NCBI GenBank assembly: GCA_037127315.1
Contig: JBBBDQ010001684.1
Location: 5,072,501-5,136,500 of the forward strand
DNA: 64,000 nt
Source of the DNA: Ascarosepion bandense
Taxonomy: Eukaryota > Mollusca > Cephalopoda > Sepiida > Sepiidae
Direction: 5' to 3'
The position numbers and the translations under genes are program-made. Below, one piece after another: positions 33,120 through 43,662 of the stretch. Every line of letters begins with the position of its first letter. Positions within the stretch are counted from its first letter, which is position 1. Below the pieces are notes generated by a model that was not told where the DNA came from, did no database searches, and was given only the letters and a program-made list of their open reading frames with translations.

Positions 33120-34270
33120 TCTTCTTCTTAATACTACTACAACTACTTTAGTTCCCTAAATACAAGGCTCAAAAGCCAGTCAAGGTAGATAGTTACTTTG
33201 TGGGATTGTTGTAACAGCCTTATCGAGAGAAGGGTATAATACGAGGATATGTAGGAAATATACCAGTTAATCCTAGAATTTAAGAGCTTACGATTGTAGT
33301 GGTCGAGAAAGCATCTCACAAATCTAGTCTACAAATGAATTTGAGTATATCAGGAAAATCGGTAATTAAATAAATGAAACCAAACAACATAGGTAATGTG
33401 TTAAAATGTGGAGAAAAACGTCAAAACACCATAATGTTGTACAGTCAAAATTTTCCACAAAAATGTCCAGGCCTCAAAAAACACAATTCAGTATCTTGAA
33501 GAATACTTGGAATCATGAAAAGTGTGTTCATTTGTTGCAATTAAATTTTCATCGAGCACAAAGTCTAACAGTAATGCTGAATGAAGTTGTTGAATGGACG
33601 GAAAAGGAGCCAGAAGTGGAGGTTACGAGGATATGCACAAAAGGGTTGAGCCTAGATTTGAAGAGGCTAAAATTGTAATGCTCGAGGAAGCATCCTTGAC
33701 AAATGAACAGGTCTGAAAAACAAGATGTCCGAGTAGAAGTTATTTCTTACCAAACGAATATGAAGAGAATGGGAATTTTATGTTTTTACTAATGTTAACC
33801 CAATAGACATCCTAAGAGACACTCAATCAACTTAGCCTGTAACTGCGTGAGAAAAAGGCTAGAAGTGCAGTAAATGAGGTTATGTTGCAAAAATAACGGC
33901 CAACCTGAGACTTGAAGAGATCCGAATTGTAGTAATTAGGAAAACCGGGAATTTGTTCCACAAAGCAGCTGTTCTTGGGAAGAAGCTGTCACGTAGTTTT
34001 CAAAGATAAAAGTCGCATGGTGGGTCCTAGCCGTGAAGATCTTAACGGCTGGGACTGAGCAATAGAGCTCATTTGTACATTTATTATAGTAATAGTGACG
34101 AAATAGTGAAAGACTCGTAACATTTCGTCTGTGGTATAGAGGTTGCTGGGTGGAGAATAATTTATTCCCCACAAAGCTTGCCATACCAAATAAATACCGT
34201 GACGGTGACGGTGTGTGTTTGGGGGAGTGAATGAATAATCTTGTCGGCACTTGTATCCGGTGGACAACAG
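33120..34270 (-). pseudogene. Jockey-like LINE RT C-terminal fragments, at least two overlapping copies
   Basis: The same C-terminal phrase is read more than once on the minus strand: LDHYNRKLLxSRINWYISYI near 33,250-33,310, GCFLEHYNFSLFKSRLN near 33,630-33,700, and YNSDLFKSQVGRYF-like near 33,880-33,950, with upstream RRNVTSLSLFRHYY at about 34,090-34,135. So fragments are stacked in the same direction, by repeated insertion or tandem duplication. All are broken. Confidence 0.65.
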
Positions 34271-34342
34271 TACCTACTTACCAGTTTTTCAAATTATGCT
34301 GAAAAGTGTTAGAAAAGGAGAGAGAGTAATATGGCTGTAAAA

Positions 34343-34401
34343 ATAGTTATATATATACATACATACAAACATATATATATATATTATATAATAATTATAA
34401 T

Positions 34402-34454
<53 letters not shown>

Positions 34455-34455
34455 C
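34343..34455. repeat. (TA)n microsatellite
   Basis: Long, interrupted TA run. Confidence 0.95.
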
Positions 34456-34924
34456 ACGATCCCTGGCTGAGTCCAGCCAACCTTTCTGATGTTTGGTCGA
34501 TTCCGCCCACGTTGTGTTTGTTGATCTCGGAATTGTTTGTATCTCCACGGAACGATGGTTTATTCAACTTACAGCTAATTGAATTTGGACTGGCCGTCTC
34601 TTGCAATATCCCTGGGGACAGGCTATTTCAGCTTGTCCGCATCAATTCATTGATGGTTCGCGTCTCATTGAATTTCGTTTTCCACCCCTGTGTTATTAAA
34701 AAGACACAAAACCGGAGTGTTGAAGTTAGTTACGGGATTTTTATCCCCCCCTTTTATATATGGCTCACTGTTTGGACATGTAAGTAATATTATTTAACCC
34801 TTTCGACTTCCAGTGGAAGGGGAGAAAACTTACTCTCTGTTATTGTCTTCCTGTTCCTATCAGCTGTTCTGCTAATCAATAATTCTTCTTGAAATCCACT
34901 TAAAATTAATACCAGGCATTTGAA
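34456..34924. other. Unassigned
   Basis: Less AT-rich than its surroundings. The 91-codon plus-strand frame at 34,512-34,787 shows no recognisable domain. Confidence 0.4.
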
Positions 34925-34949
34925 AATAAGGTTATATATATATATATAT

Positions 34950-35075
34950 TAAGTAAAGAACAGGTAGGAAAAAGTGTCTTTGACGAACCGTCTTTAAAAA
35001 TTCATGAAAAAGCTTATTAAAGTTGAACATGTCAGATTAAAACATTTGTTTCCAACATGTTCTTTACTTATTCTA
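34950..35075. repeat. Imperfect hairpin
   Basis: taagtaaagaaca at the left pairs with tgttctttactta at the right. Inside, ttaaagttgaacatg and the central sequence continue the pairing imperfectly. Confidence 0.6.
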
Positions 35076-35105
35076 TTCATCTTGTCGGATTTCAATTATT
35101 ATATT

Positions 35106-35107
<2 letters not shown>

Positions 35108-35188
<81 letters not shown>
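35108..35188. repeat. (CA)n(TA)n microsatellite
   Basis: CA run of about 62 bp followed by a TA run. Confidence 0.95.
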
Positions 35189-35279
35189 AATGCTGCTTGA
35201 TTTTACATGTCAACTCTTGTTGGGTTATGTAAGAAAACCCTAATAAAAAGCGAACATACTACTCAGCAGGAATAGCTAG

Positions 35280-35790
35280 CCAAAATAAAGTCCTTTAGCC
35301 TTTACACCACGCCAAGGGTCCCAGAGAGGGCGAGAGCATGAAAATATTGAAGGAGAAAAAGCAAGATTGAAGAGAGAAAAGAGACAGAACAGAAAGAGAG
35401 ACTGAAAGCAGCAGTGGAAAGGAGATAGAGAGAAAAAGAAAGAACAAAACGAGGAAAGAGGATAAAAAGGGAAAACGAGAAAGAAGAAAGAAAGCATGTT
35501 TAAGAGAAAAATAAAACAAACATGGAAAAGCAAGTGGAAATTATGTACGGCAAAGGGCAAAATAAAATGGTTGGGATAAAGAAAAAGGAGAGGAACACTG
35601 AAGAGCTGAATGAATAAACGACGAACGAGAGAACGAATGAAAGAGAGAGAAATACGGTAAGAAAAATGAGAAGAATAAAAGACGAGTGAGAGAAAGAAAA
35701 AGAGAGAAATACGTTTTTATAGAAATAAAGAAAAGATAAGAAACGTAAGCAAGAAATTCTAAGAGAGTTAATTTGATTATTTTGTTCATT
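35280..35790. repeat. Purine-rich (GA/AAG-rich) tract
   Basis: Half a kilobase of strongly purine-biased plus strand. Its reverse complement gives serine/leucine/phenylalanine-rich frames that look like membrane proteins but are explained by composition. Confidence 0.8.
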
Positions 35791-36530
35791 TATAATGAAT
35801 CAGACAAAATGGAGCGTCTTGATTTCAGGAAAATTCTTTCTTTTTTCTTTTTAGTTTCTTTTTCCTCAATCTGCTTCTATGTCAATCTTCCTTTTTCCCT
35901 CGCTTCTTACTTTTTCTTCGCTTTGTTGCGGAAAAGTCTTTTTTCAGTGGAATCAAAATTTGCGGTTCTTTAAGGCCTACTCCTTAGCATTCAGAGGACA
36001 GTTTATTTGGAGTGGGCACAGCTTGTGTTTTGATTGGAAATTCATTGTTCCGAGGTAGTTATATTATTTCCCAGTCTTCAATTCCATGCGAGAAGGAAGC
36101 ACCTGGTCGTCTCCATTACTGACAAATATGCATTGTTTTCTCCACTATTGCCAGCAATATTATTCAATCTCAATTGGATTTTATCTGCTTTGAAAAAATA
36201 AAAAAATGTTTAACAAAATAGAAACCGGAAAAATAAAACTTATTTAAGGATTTAGACAATTTCTTATTACTGAGAATATTCCGTAGATGAGCAATGTGAT
36301 TAAGAGGTATTTTTCAATTCAACCATTTGCAATGATGTAATTACCTTTAACACAAATGTAGTTTTTTAAAAATTATTATTCCGTTTAGCTCACTATGTTG
36401 ACGGATGCATTGTTTAAAACTTTCCTGTTTCGGATGTAATAATCAAATCAATCGACAAAATAATAAAAAGAATTAATTATTAAAAAATAAACTTGTATAA
36501 ATATTCCTGAGTATGATATGAAAAGCAGGG
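35791..36530. other. Unassigned AT-rich sequence
   Basis: No repeat or protein recognised. Confidence 0.4.
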
Positions 36531-36900
36531 GTGCTGTACATTATGTGGTCGTGTGTGTAGGGAAAATGCAATCGACGTGCCGAGATCAAATTCCGTTTGA
36601 GTTCGTTGAATTCATGTTCGCACAAATGCTGTTAGAAATGTTTAGTCTATCTCTCGTCCCCACTGCTATGCGTTAAATAGCAATGCAGATTGGGTACTTT
36701 TGCCTTGATTGGTAACTGAACTAGGAGAAAGATAACTCTAAATTCAGAGCTGGGCATGGAGCTGAGCAACTACACAACGTACCAGCCGTAATTGCAACGG
36801 AAATCGATCTATCTTGGCGAGATTTTGGCCTTATACTCCATAGGAGAGTCTCATGCTGCTAACGATGGGGATAGCTACCTAACACTGGTGTATGGAAAGT
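36531..36900 (+). mobile_element. Possible highly diverged SINE
   Basis: A family-1-like order can be followed: tatgtggtcgtgtgtgtagg (A box position), ccgagatcaaattccg (B box position), gttaaatagcaatgcagatt and ttgattggtaact. The identity is too low for certainty. Confidence 0.35.
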
Positions 36901-37086
36901 TGAAATGATGATAAAATATATATAATAGTAAACTAATTTCAATGTTCTTGTCTGATTTTTATTAGACGGAATGTTTCAAGAATAATATGAGCAATAAATA
37001 TAACATATTTTCATCGATTTTACTTGTTTTTAAAAACAACGTTTCGACATTATTTAAAAAAAAACAACCGTTTTTTCCTCAGGTGT

Positions 37087-37440
37087 CTACTACGTTTCAA
37101 GGTGCACTGAAACAGCAGAATATACATAAAAAAACTAAACAAGATATTAAAAAGCACAAAAATTGTTCAAAATTAAATGCACAAGTGCTCAACACTTGTG
37201 AAATATCAATCCTTCAATATGGCAGCGAATACTGGACAATTTCGTCGCAGATGGAAACTGAAGTCAATATAAATCTCTTTCAACAGCAGGAAACTGAAAA
37301 TAGGAACGAAACTTTCGAGCAATGAGGAAGTTTTAAAGACAACTAGAACAATGTGAGCACTGGCTTAGGAAGAGACTGTAGAAATTTCTGGGACACGCAA
37401 TAAAGAAATAAGGTTTGGAGAATTTGGTTCTCGCAGGACA
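37087..37440 (+). pseudogene. GAA-tailed LINE, RT C-terminal part (5' half of a split copy)
   Basis: Plus strand: LNTCEISILQYGSEYWTISS at about 37,175-37,250, then after frame changes KFLGHAIKK and GLENLVLAGH at about 37,380-37,440. The rest of the same region appears at 37,941-38,100, beyond an inserted LINE tail. Confidence 0.75.
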
Positions 37441-37940
37441 TGAATATTGTTACCACATCTAATCTGGTACTCTTGCTATATATTTAGAGATTCTTGATAA
37501 AATCCAAAGAAGAATTTGCAGTGTTATTGGGTTTGACCTGGCACCTCGGCTTCATTTGTTTTACCACTGCCCTAAGGTAGTTTCTCTGTGCTTTTTCTAC
37601 AAATACTTGATGGTAATTGTTCTATGGCGCTTAGACTTTATGAATTTAAGCGCAGTACTAGATTGGCAGCAAGGTCTCATCATTTTACGATTGAAATGGC
37701 TAGATGTAACATTTTCTTCTGTTGCACTTCTGACTTATGGAACTCTTTTCTAAGTTTCTTGCTTCCCAAAAAACTGTGACCTTCAAAAATTTAAATGCAA
37801 TGTCAGTCATTATCTTCTGTCCTCTTGTTCTTTTATTGTCCTTAGTCTTATGATATTTTATCATATATTCTAACACTCAGTCACCCCTTTAATCTTAGTG
37901 GCTTTATTGCGTTGTTTGGTGTAAAATGATTAAAAAAAAG
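37441..37940 (+). mobile_element. Jockey-like LINE 3' end, nested insertion
   Basis: Plus strand: CYHxIWSGTLAIYLEILDKI and RRICSVIGFDLAPRLHLF, then VSLCFFYKYL and the frame-shifted NLQKFKCNVSHYLL region, the 3' UTR (cttagtggctttattg, gtgtaaaatgattaaaa) and poly-A. 5'-truncated at the thumb region. Both flanks belong to one GAA-tailed LINE copy. Confidence 0.75.
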
Positions 37941-38101
37941 AGAGACCTAGTGAAGCAGCGGGTAATCTACTTAACAAGCTCATGTAAAGGGATGACAGAA
38001 CATGAACTGAGCGGAATGGTGCATAGAAAAATACTGCTTAGACCTAAGAAAGTCTAAAGAAAGTTGTGAGAAGCCATGATCGTCTATGCTTAAAAAAGGC
38101 A
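37941..38101 (+). pseudogene. GAA-tailed LINE, RT C-terminal part (3' half of a split copy)
   Basis: Plus strand: RDLVKQRVIYLTSS (equivalent to the DRGKQRITYLK block), CKGMTEHELSGM, then EAMIVYAxKRQ, which is the usual ORF terminus AMIAYVLKRQ. Confidence 0.75.
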
Positions 38102-38515
38102 ATGGTCATTAATTAGCACAAAGTCGCTAGTAATACCATATCTGGCGATTAAAAGACTATAACTTCTTTCGCAATGAGTACTCTGGACAACAGTCAGTAA
38201 ATGAACAAAGTAGTCATCTAGGCCATAGACTACAAATCTTTCCTGGGTGAACTTATATCGATTTAGAACATTCGGAATGGTACCGACTGGTTGCTCCAGC
38301 CAATATGTGCCCATTGATATTTACTTCCAGCGGGGGAATTGATTTGAGATGGACTTTTGCCAAGAACTTTAAATACAAATTCATTCAATGATGCTTCATT
38401 GAAAACCTGGGTAAAGGCAGTAAGTCTTACTCTTGACAAATGTGCTTTTTTTCGCAAATGTGAATTGGTAAATGTCGATATCACCCAAATGTTTTTAAGA
38501 CGGCGATACAAAAGA
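38102..38515 (-). other. Unidentified protein-like sequence with stops
   Basis: The minus strand reads without low complexity from 38,511 to 38,263 (RKKAHLSRVRLTAFTQVF, EFVFKVLGKSPSQIN, SKYQWAHIGWSNQ) and, after stops, in related frames to about 38,100. The composition looks protein-derived, but I do not recognise the family. A decayed transposable element or host pseudogene are both possible. Confidence 0.35.
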
Positions 38516-39059
38516 CAGGTTGAAATTTTATGAAATTATTCCATTTGGCTGTGGAAATTGTACATTTATCTTTAACAGCAGCGTCAATGGGCCTGCATTT
38601 CTATTTAAACGCCTGAGTTTTTCAAAGTAGTCAGTCATCTTCTACTAAGACTAAACCGTTGCTGATGCTACTACGTATAATTTATACAGCCAATTATTTG
38701 AGTCAAATAGTTGAGATAAAAAAGCGCTTATCTCCCTTTGGTAAAGGTAAGTCTTGTGGGTCAAATGATAACCGATTTGTGACGTCAATCCACATAGTGA
38801 CTTGAGCACTAGTCATTTTTCAGTTCGTGGACAGCACACAAACGAGAAGGTTGTTCTGACAAACACATGGCGCCGTATCCCGCTGGGACGTAGGTTAATC
38901 TGGCCTCTTTAAATCTGGAGTCAGAAAATAGACTTTTTCGGAAGTATCTTCAAATTATGTGTAAGACCTTTTCTTTTGTTCCTCTTATATTTTGCCTTGC
39001 GGTAGATATAAGTGATATGTATTTTGGAACGTGTGGACACTTGTATATATGTATAATTT
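38516..39059. other. Unassigned
   Basis: Mixed composition; no gene seen. Confidence 0.4.
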
Positions 39060-39350
39060 CGTGTATGTAATTGTTGTAGATCTTCATCGCAAATTTGTTG
39101 TGGCAAATCTTAACGTAAATCTTCGTCGCCAATTTGTTGATATGGCGGAACTTTGCCGTAAAGTTGTAGTGACTGGTTTGGTCGGAAGTAAGACACGGAA
39201 CACAGAAGTTAGGTTCAAAACAGTGTATTAGTATAACAAGAACATATGTAGGAGGTAAGTGTTAGTAGTTAAGTAAATAGAAATAAATAAGTCCGAACGG
39301 TACAATTACGCTGCTTATTGCCTGAATAGTAGCTGGCTTTAATTGCGCAC
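39060..39350 (-). mobile_element. LTR/leader-like dispersed repeat, copy 2
   Basis: Reverse complement of the 29,300-29,620 repeat, better preserved at the leader: minus strand aattggcgacgaagattta, then a degenerate doubling of the same phrase (aatttgcgatgaagatctac) just beyond. Confidence 0.55.
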
Positions 39351-39351
39351 T

Positions 39352-39674
39352 TAACCACCGTCAACTCCAGCTTTTACAATCTGAATCATAAATATTTTCA
39401 TACCTCTTAATGTAAGACGCAAAGGTTCTTCGGGAGCGTATGTAAAATTCTCTATCGCTCTCCAAATGGTGTCTTGTGAAAAAGATTTTTTTTCACTGGT
39501 TTTAGTTCGACTTATTAGTTCCAACACTTTTGAAATTCGATTTGTCTTCCTTGGTTTTCCTTCTGAGTTGGAAGAAATAATTTTTCCATTTTTTCTTGTT
39601 GTGCGTTCTGGAACTTTACCAGCTCTAATAAAATGTTCTTGAAATCCTCTATTTTGTGTCCTTTTCCTTTTCAT
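39352..39674 (-). CDS. Unidentified 107-codon ORF, possible first exon
   Basis: ATG at 39,674 opens a basic, lysine/arginine-rich N-terminus (MKRKRTQNRGFQEHFI), followed by KPRKTNRISKVLELI, DTIWRAIENFTYAPEEP and LRLTLR. A consensus splice donor (AGAG/GTATGA) interrupts the frame at about 39,401-39,411, which would make a coding exon of about 88 codons. The region is not repeated elsewhere in the window and is not low-complexity. I do not recognise the protein. It abuts an LTR-like repeat, so it could belong to a retroelement. The start is chosen as the first ATG of the open frame. Confidence 0.3.
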
Positions 39675-40544
39675 GTGTACATATTATAAATGTCTGTCTT
39701 TACTCACAAATCCATCACGTTATGTTGCAAGAGACTGTTTTTTTCGCGTATTAGGGAAACATATTCTCTTCGCAGCGTCTATCTCAAATGCGTCCCTGCA
39801 GACACTGACTGACCGATGAAGGTTACATGACCGGCCAAACGCAGAGCACACTTTTTTAGGAAAAAAATTAGAGGTTCAACTATTCTTGATAGAATCTAGC
39901 CTTCAGTAAGGGGAAAACGTCCCGGAAAAATTGAATTCAAAGATTTGAGTACACACCATTCAAACAATGCTACTTAAAGTTTAAGTGCTTTACATTTACG
40001 ACCACCTCCTGCAGCAATATTTTTTGCGGAAAAAAACATTCTGTAATTGCTTTTAATTTGTACGTAAAAATAGCGAACTGTTTTGGCAAAATTTTATTGT
40101 GTTGGCGCGTCAGCAACACGCATTTTTCGACTATCATTTCTACACAAAAGCTGCAAGAATTTGCTTTGCTTCAATAGAATATTGCGTGTAAGAGTCACAA
40201 CCAAATGTTCTTTTCCCAGCCCTATATTAAGTTATTTTAAAAATAACGAAGAAAGATGACACGTCACACGACTAAAATGTTATTTTGATTTATAATGAAT
40301 CATCAGAATCGACTAAATTCTAATTTAAATGTAGTTTAAGAATGTCTATCAAATCAGTTACACCATTTTAAATGATCATTTTCTGAAAAAAAAAAATTTC
40401 TAAGTTTCGACGAAAATAAATAAGCAGATAAACTGAATTTTTTCCCCTAAAATTAATAAGAGCTGTGTGTCGGGGTGGCGTTTACTACAGACCCGAGAAT
40501 ATATCGTATCGAAAATCGTAATTTATTTACGTTTGTTGTTTTAG
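39675..40544. other. Unassigned
   Basis: Somewhat richer in CpG around 39,720-39,850 than neighbouring DNA. No repeat or gene recognised. Confidence 0.4.
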
Positions 40545-40621
40545 ATATTCTACAGTCGGAACATTTTATGTCCCTAAATTATAAAGAAAGGAATATTTTT
40601 TATGTCCTTCTATTTGAACTG
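40545..40621 (+). CDS. Candidate internal exon, 77 nt
   Basis: A pyrimidine-rich stretch ending tgttgttttag precedes it and gtaaga follows it, both good splice signals. In phase with two leading bases it encodes ILQSEHFMSLNYKERNIF then YVLLFEL without stops. The sequence is not repeated in the window. No other exon of the same gene was identified, so this may be coincidence. The SINE at 40,636 would lie in the following intron. Confidence 0.3.
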
Positions 40622-40635
40622 GTAAGATCATCTTG

Positions 40636-40745
40636 GATGTGCGTTGTGGTGCAGTGGATATCGACTCGGAACGACAAATCGGGGGGGGGAATTCCACAGT
40701 TCGAATTCCACTTTGTACAAATACCTTTGTGAAAAGTATCAATGA
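40636..40745 (+). mobile_element. tRNA-derived SINE, family 1, partial
   Basis: gatgtgcgttgtggtgcagt, A box and B box (gttcgaattccac) are clear, with a G run (about 9 nt) and a short duplication of aattcca between them. The body ends early after aaaagtatcaatgaatcg. Confidence 0.8.
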
Positions 40746-40838
40746 ATCGTGTTAATATTATTTCTACAATTGCAAATAATTGTTATACTTTCCTTTTTAG
40801 GATAAGAGTTTAGTATACGCCAAGGATCAGTTAAAAAT

Positions 40839-40842
40839 CTTC

Positions 40843-40886
<44 letters not shown>

Positions 40887-41598
40887 CAAAAAATTACAAA
40901 AAGGTATAAAAGATGAATGATTTAAACTTATTTATAAATGGAACTCTGTCTGTGTGTGTGTGCGTGTGTGTCCGTTACCAATAGACTCCGAAACGGCTAA
41001 ACCGATTTTCTTGAAAATTTCCACAGTTGTACTATAAGCATCTGCGAGTGTTTTTAGATAGGTTTTGTGTCGAGGTACCCCCAATAAATATCGAAAGTCG
41101 ATAATCGAAAAAATCGGGTTATAGAAGGAGTGGTTCGATTTTAATCAATTTGATACGCTCATAGACAAAGACATAAGAAACGATATTCAGAAGTTTCAAG
41201 GTTGCAGTTCTTACAATAATGCAGAAAATCGATAATATATACCGGGTCTGATCAAAATCAGTTTTTCAGCCCTTTTATTTTAGTTTTTGCTTTGGGTTTG
41301 GCTCTAAGTAGGTATAATTGTAGTTCTTAGTCTCAGCCATGATACCATTTACCCAGAGAACTTATTTACCCTTCAAAATTCAGTTTACGACGAAAAAACC
41401 TATTTGATATCGATACCAGGAAATCAAAATTTGACTTATATCCATTTACTTTTCTTTCAGTCTACGGTTTCGCTTTAACTGGAGACAACTGTTGCTTTTT
41501 AGTCTTTCGTGCCAACGTCCAAAGAGTCTTAGTTCCAGAACCATGGATTAGTTTTAAAGCTTTCGTTACACCCGAGCAACGCCGGGTTATACTGCTAG
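40839..41598 (+). mobile_element. Helitron-like non-autonomous element
   Basis: The 3' end has the hallmark arrangement: a short GC-rich hairpin (acccgagcaacgccgggt, 41,570-41,587) followed about 8 nt later by CTAG (41,595-41,598) and then T. The body contains ccgaaacggctaaaccgatt, a phrase common to Helitrons in arthropods and molluscs. The 5' end is placed at a TC after A (a/tcttctataat at 40,839), before an (AAT)n run; this end is uncertain and could instead be near 40,930-40,945. No Rep or helicase is encoded. Confidence 0.7.
40849..40884. repeat. (AAT)n microsatellite
   Basis: Trinucleotide run within the proposed 5' part of the Helitron-like element. Confidence 0.95.
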
Positions 41599-41798
41599 TA
41601 CAAAATAAGAAAGTAAAAAATGGAAAGAAAACAAGGTGGGTAGAAAATATACATAAAGAGGATGAAGATGAAAGAAACAAAAAGAGACAGGCAGGCAGGT
41701 TGGCATGATGGATTCAAAAGATGAAGCTAACAAGGCCAGAGGGGAAACAGTGAATAACATACATTAAAAGGTTTTGGGTGGGAGAACAAAAGTAAGAG

Positions 41799-42000
41799 AG
41801 ATAACACATCACTCAATAAATCCTGGGCCTAAGAACACAACCACTTCTGGCAAAATTAGACTTTATTTAATAACAAAATACACCTTAATTTCTGATATCA
41901 CATCTTCATTGGAGCCAAATCTCTTCCCCTGGAGCATTCTATTGAGATCTGCAAACAACCAGTAGTTGTTGGTGGTCAGATCTGTAGAACAGGGTGAATG
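41799..42000 (-). pseudogene. Mariner 3' end with transposase C-terminal piece
   Basis: The outer end, ta/acacatcactcaataa then tcctgggcct, matches the terminal repeats of the mariner at 62,517. On the minus strand from about 41,985 the reading NNYWLFADLNRMLQGKRF and NEDVISEIKVYF equals the DYWLFADLKRILQGK block of that transposase. Sequence between this block and the terminal repeat is shortened, and everything upstream is missing. Confidence 0.75.
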
Positions 42001-42049
42001 CAGAAGCGATTAAAAGTAGTAGATTGTAGTTTTGTTAATGCTCACCAAT

Positions 42050-42475
42050 ATACAAGGCCCAAAGAAATTGATTACTGAAAGAAATCATTGTGTGATCAGT
42101 AAAAGTAGAAGGTAAAAGGGATAGTTTATGAGGTATATATGATAGACAATGGTTAAGATTGCCTTGCCAGGGATCTCTTTTTTAGGGAGTCTGTTCCACA
42201 AAGTAGTGATTCTAGAGAAGTTCTTATTAGTGCAATATGAAAGAAATGAGGCTGGTTCGCCTCCCTGTACGTGACCTGGCTAGTCTTAGCTGTGAGAATT
42301 AGAGTTGGTGGCACTAAGGAATATAGTTCATCAGAACATTTCCCATATAAATAGCGATATAATAGCGAGAGGCTTGCAACGTTTCGTCTGCGGGAAAGAG
42401 GTTGTAGGGCGGAAAATAATTCATCACCCACAAGGCCGCCTAAGCGCTTTTGAACTCTATAAAGAGTAGAAAGTG
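42050..42475 (-). pseudogene. Jockey-like LINE, RT C-terminal fragment
   Basis: Minus strand open from 42,431: LSRRRNVASLSLLYRYLYGK, CSDELYSLVPP, then FFHIALIRTSLESLL and, through a frame change, the FPDHYNL region. This is the thumb-to-C-terminus part of the family. Confidence 0.7.
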
Positions 42476-42669
42476 AAGATTAGGCTGCTCAAGCACCAGA
42501 GGAAAAATGTTAAATAATCAAGATGAAAATCCTGTTATTGTTTACCCACCTCTATTAAAATGATTACAATACATCTGAAGTAGTTTAGAGCTTCTAACAG
42601 TTGAAATGTTGTGTGTTTAATAAGCAAGATAAAGATATTAGACCTAACAAAAAGCACGTAATAATGCTA

Positions 42670-43662
42670 ATTCCTCTGACGACACTACCGTTTAATCTCG
42701 TCTCGATCAAAAATCTGCCGAGGATGACAAAGCAAACCTCGCTGCTGAGCTTAAAAAAGACCTCCAGTCTGTGGTGAACTGGGGTAAGAAATGGTTCGTG
42801 AATTTTAATGCTTCCAAAACGAAGCTGCTATCTATTAAACATCATAGATAATCACTCCTACCCTCATTAGCATGGATGAGGCTAGTCTCCCTTAAAGCAA
42901 AACACTACGCCTCCTCAGTGGAATGACTATATCGAATCCATAGCTAAATCTGCTGCTAAGAAGGTCGGTTCTCTGTGTAGGGCCAGGAAAGTTTTCCCGT
43001 CTAAAACCATCCTGCACATCTATAAATCTATCATCCGCCCGTGCATTGAATACTGCTGTCATATCTGGTCGGCTGCTCTAACTATCCATCTAGGGGTCCC
43101 TGACAAAATCTATCGGAGAATCTGTAATGTAATCGATCCCGACTTGGCTGCTCAGATACAGTCACTTTCTCACCGGCGTAATGGGGCTTCCCTGTGTCCC
43201 TTTTACAAATACTTACACGGCTTCTGCTCCGATGAACTGAGCTCTCTGGTTCCTCCTACGTATGAATTTACTCAAGCCACAAGATGAGCAACTAGATCCC
43301 ACCCTTTTACTGAGAAATCAATAAAATGTAAACGCAAATTCTACTCCAACAGCTTCTTTTATCGCACATCCCACCTGTGTAATTCTCTTCCATTTACTTA
43401 CTTCCCCGACAGCTACAATCTCCAAGAATTTAAATATAAAGTCAATAGACATCTCCTATCTCAGTGACTTGTATCCTCTCTCTCTCTCTCATGTTCCTTT
43501 TTCCCCCCACTCCACTCTCATCAGTATTCTCATCCTTCTCTTACCCACTTTCTTGACACCCCCTATAACCTGTCACTCTTTCTCATAATCTCTATGTAAC
43601 CCCCTGCGCACTTGTGGCAATAAACTGCCTTGCTTGGGGCGATATGATTATAAAAAGAAAAT
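42670..43662 (+). pseudogene. Jockey-like LINE, RT C-terminal third and 3' UTR
   Basis: Plus strand: DDTTV at about 42,680 (catalytic motif edge), KANLAAELKKDLQSVVNWGK, VNFNASKTKLLS, then WNDYIESIAKSAAKKV, YKSIIRPCIEYCCHIWS, RRICNVIDPDLAAQIQSLSH, FCSDELSSLVPPTYEF, SLPFTYFPDSYNLQEFKY and the 3' UTR ending gcacttgtggcaataaactg, ttgcttggggcgatatgatt, A-rich. One frameshift or stop occurs every 100-200 bp; it is one of the better copies for aligning the 7,610 element. Confidence 0.85.

Noticed and set aside
35276..35789. Minus-strand frames resembling multi-pass membrane proteins
   Set aside because: Explained by the purine-rich plus strand, whose complement codes for Phe/Leu/Ser.
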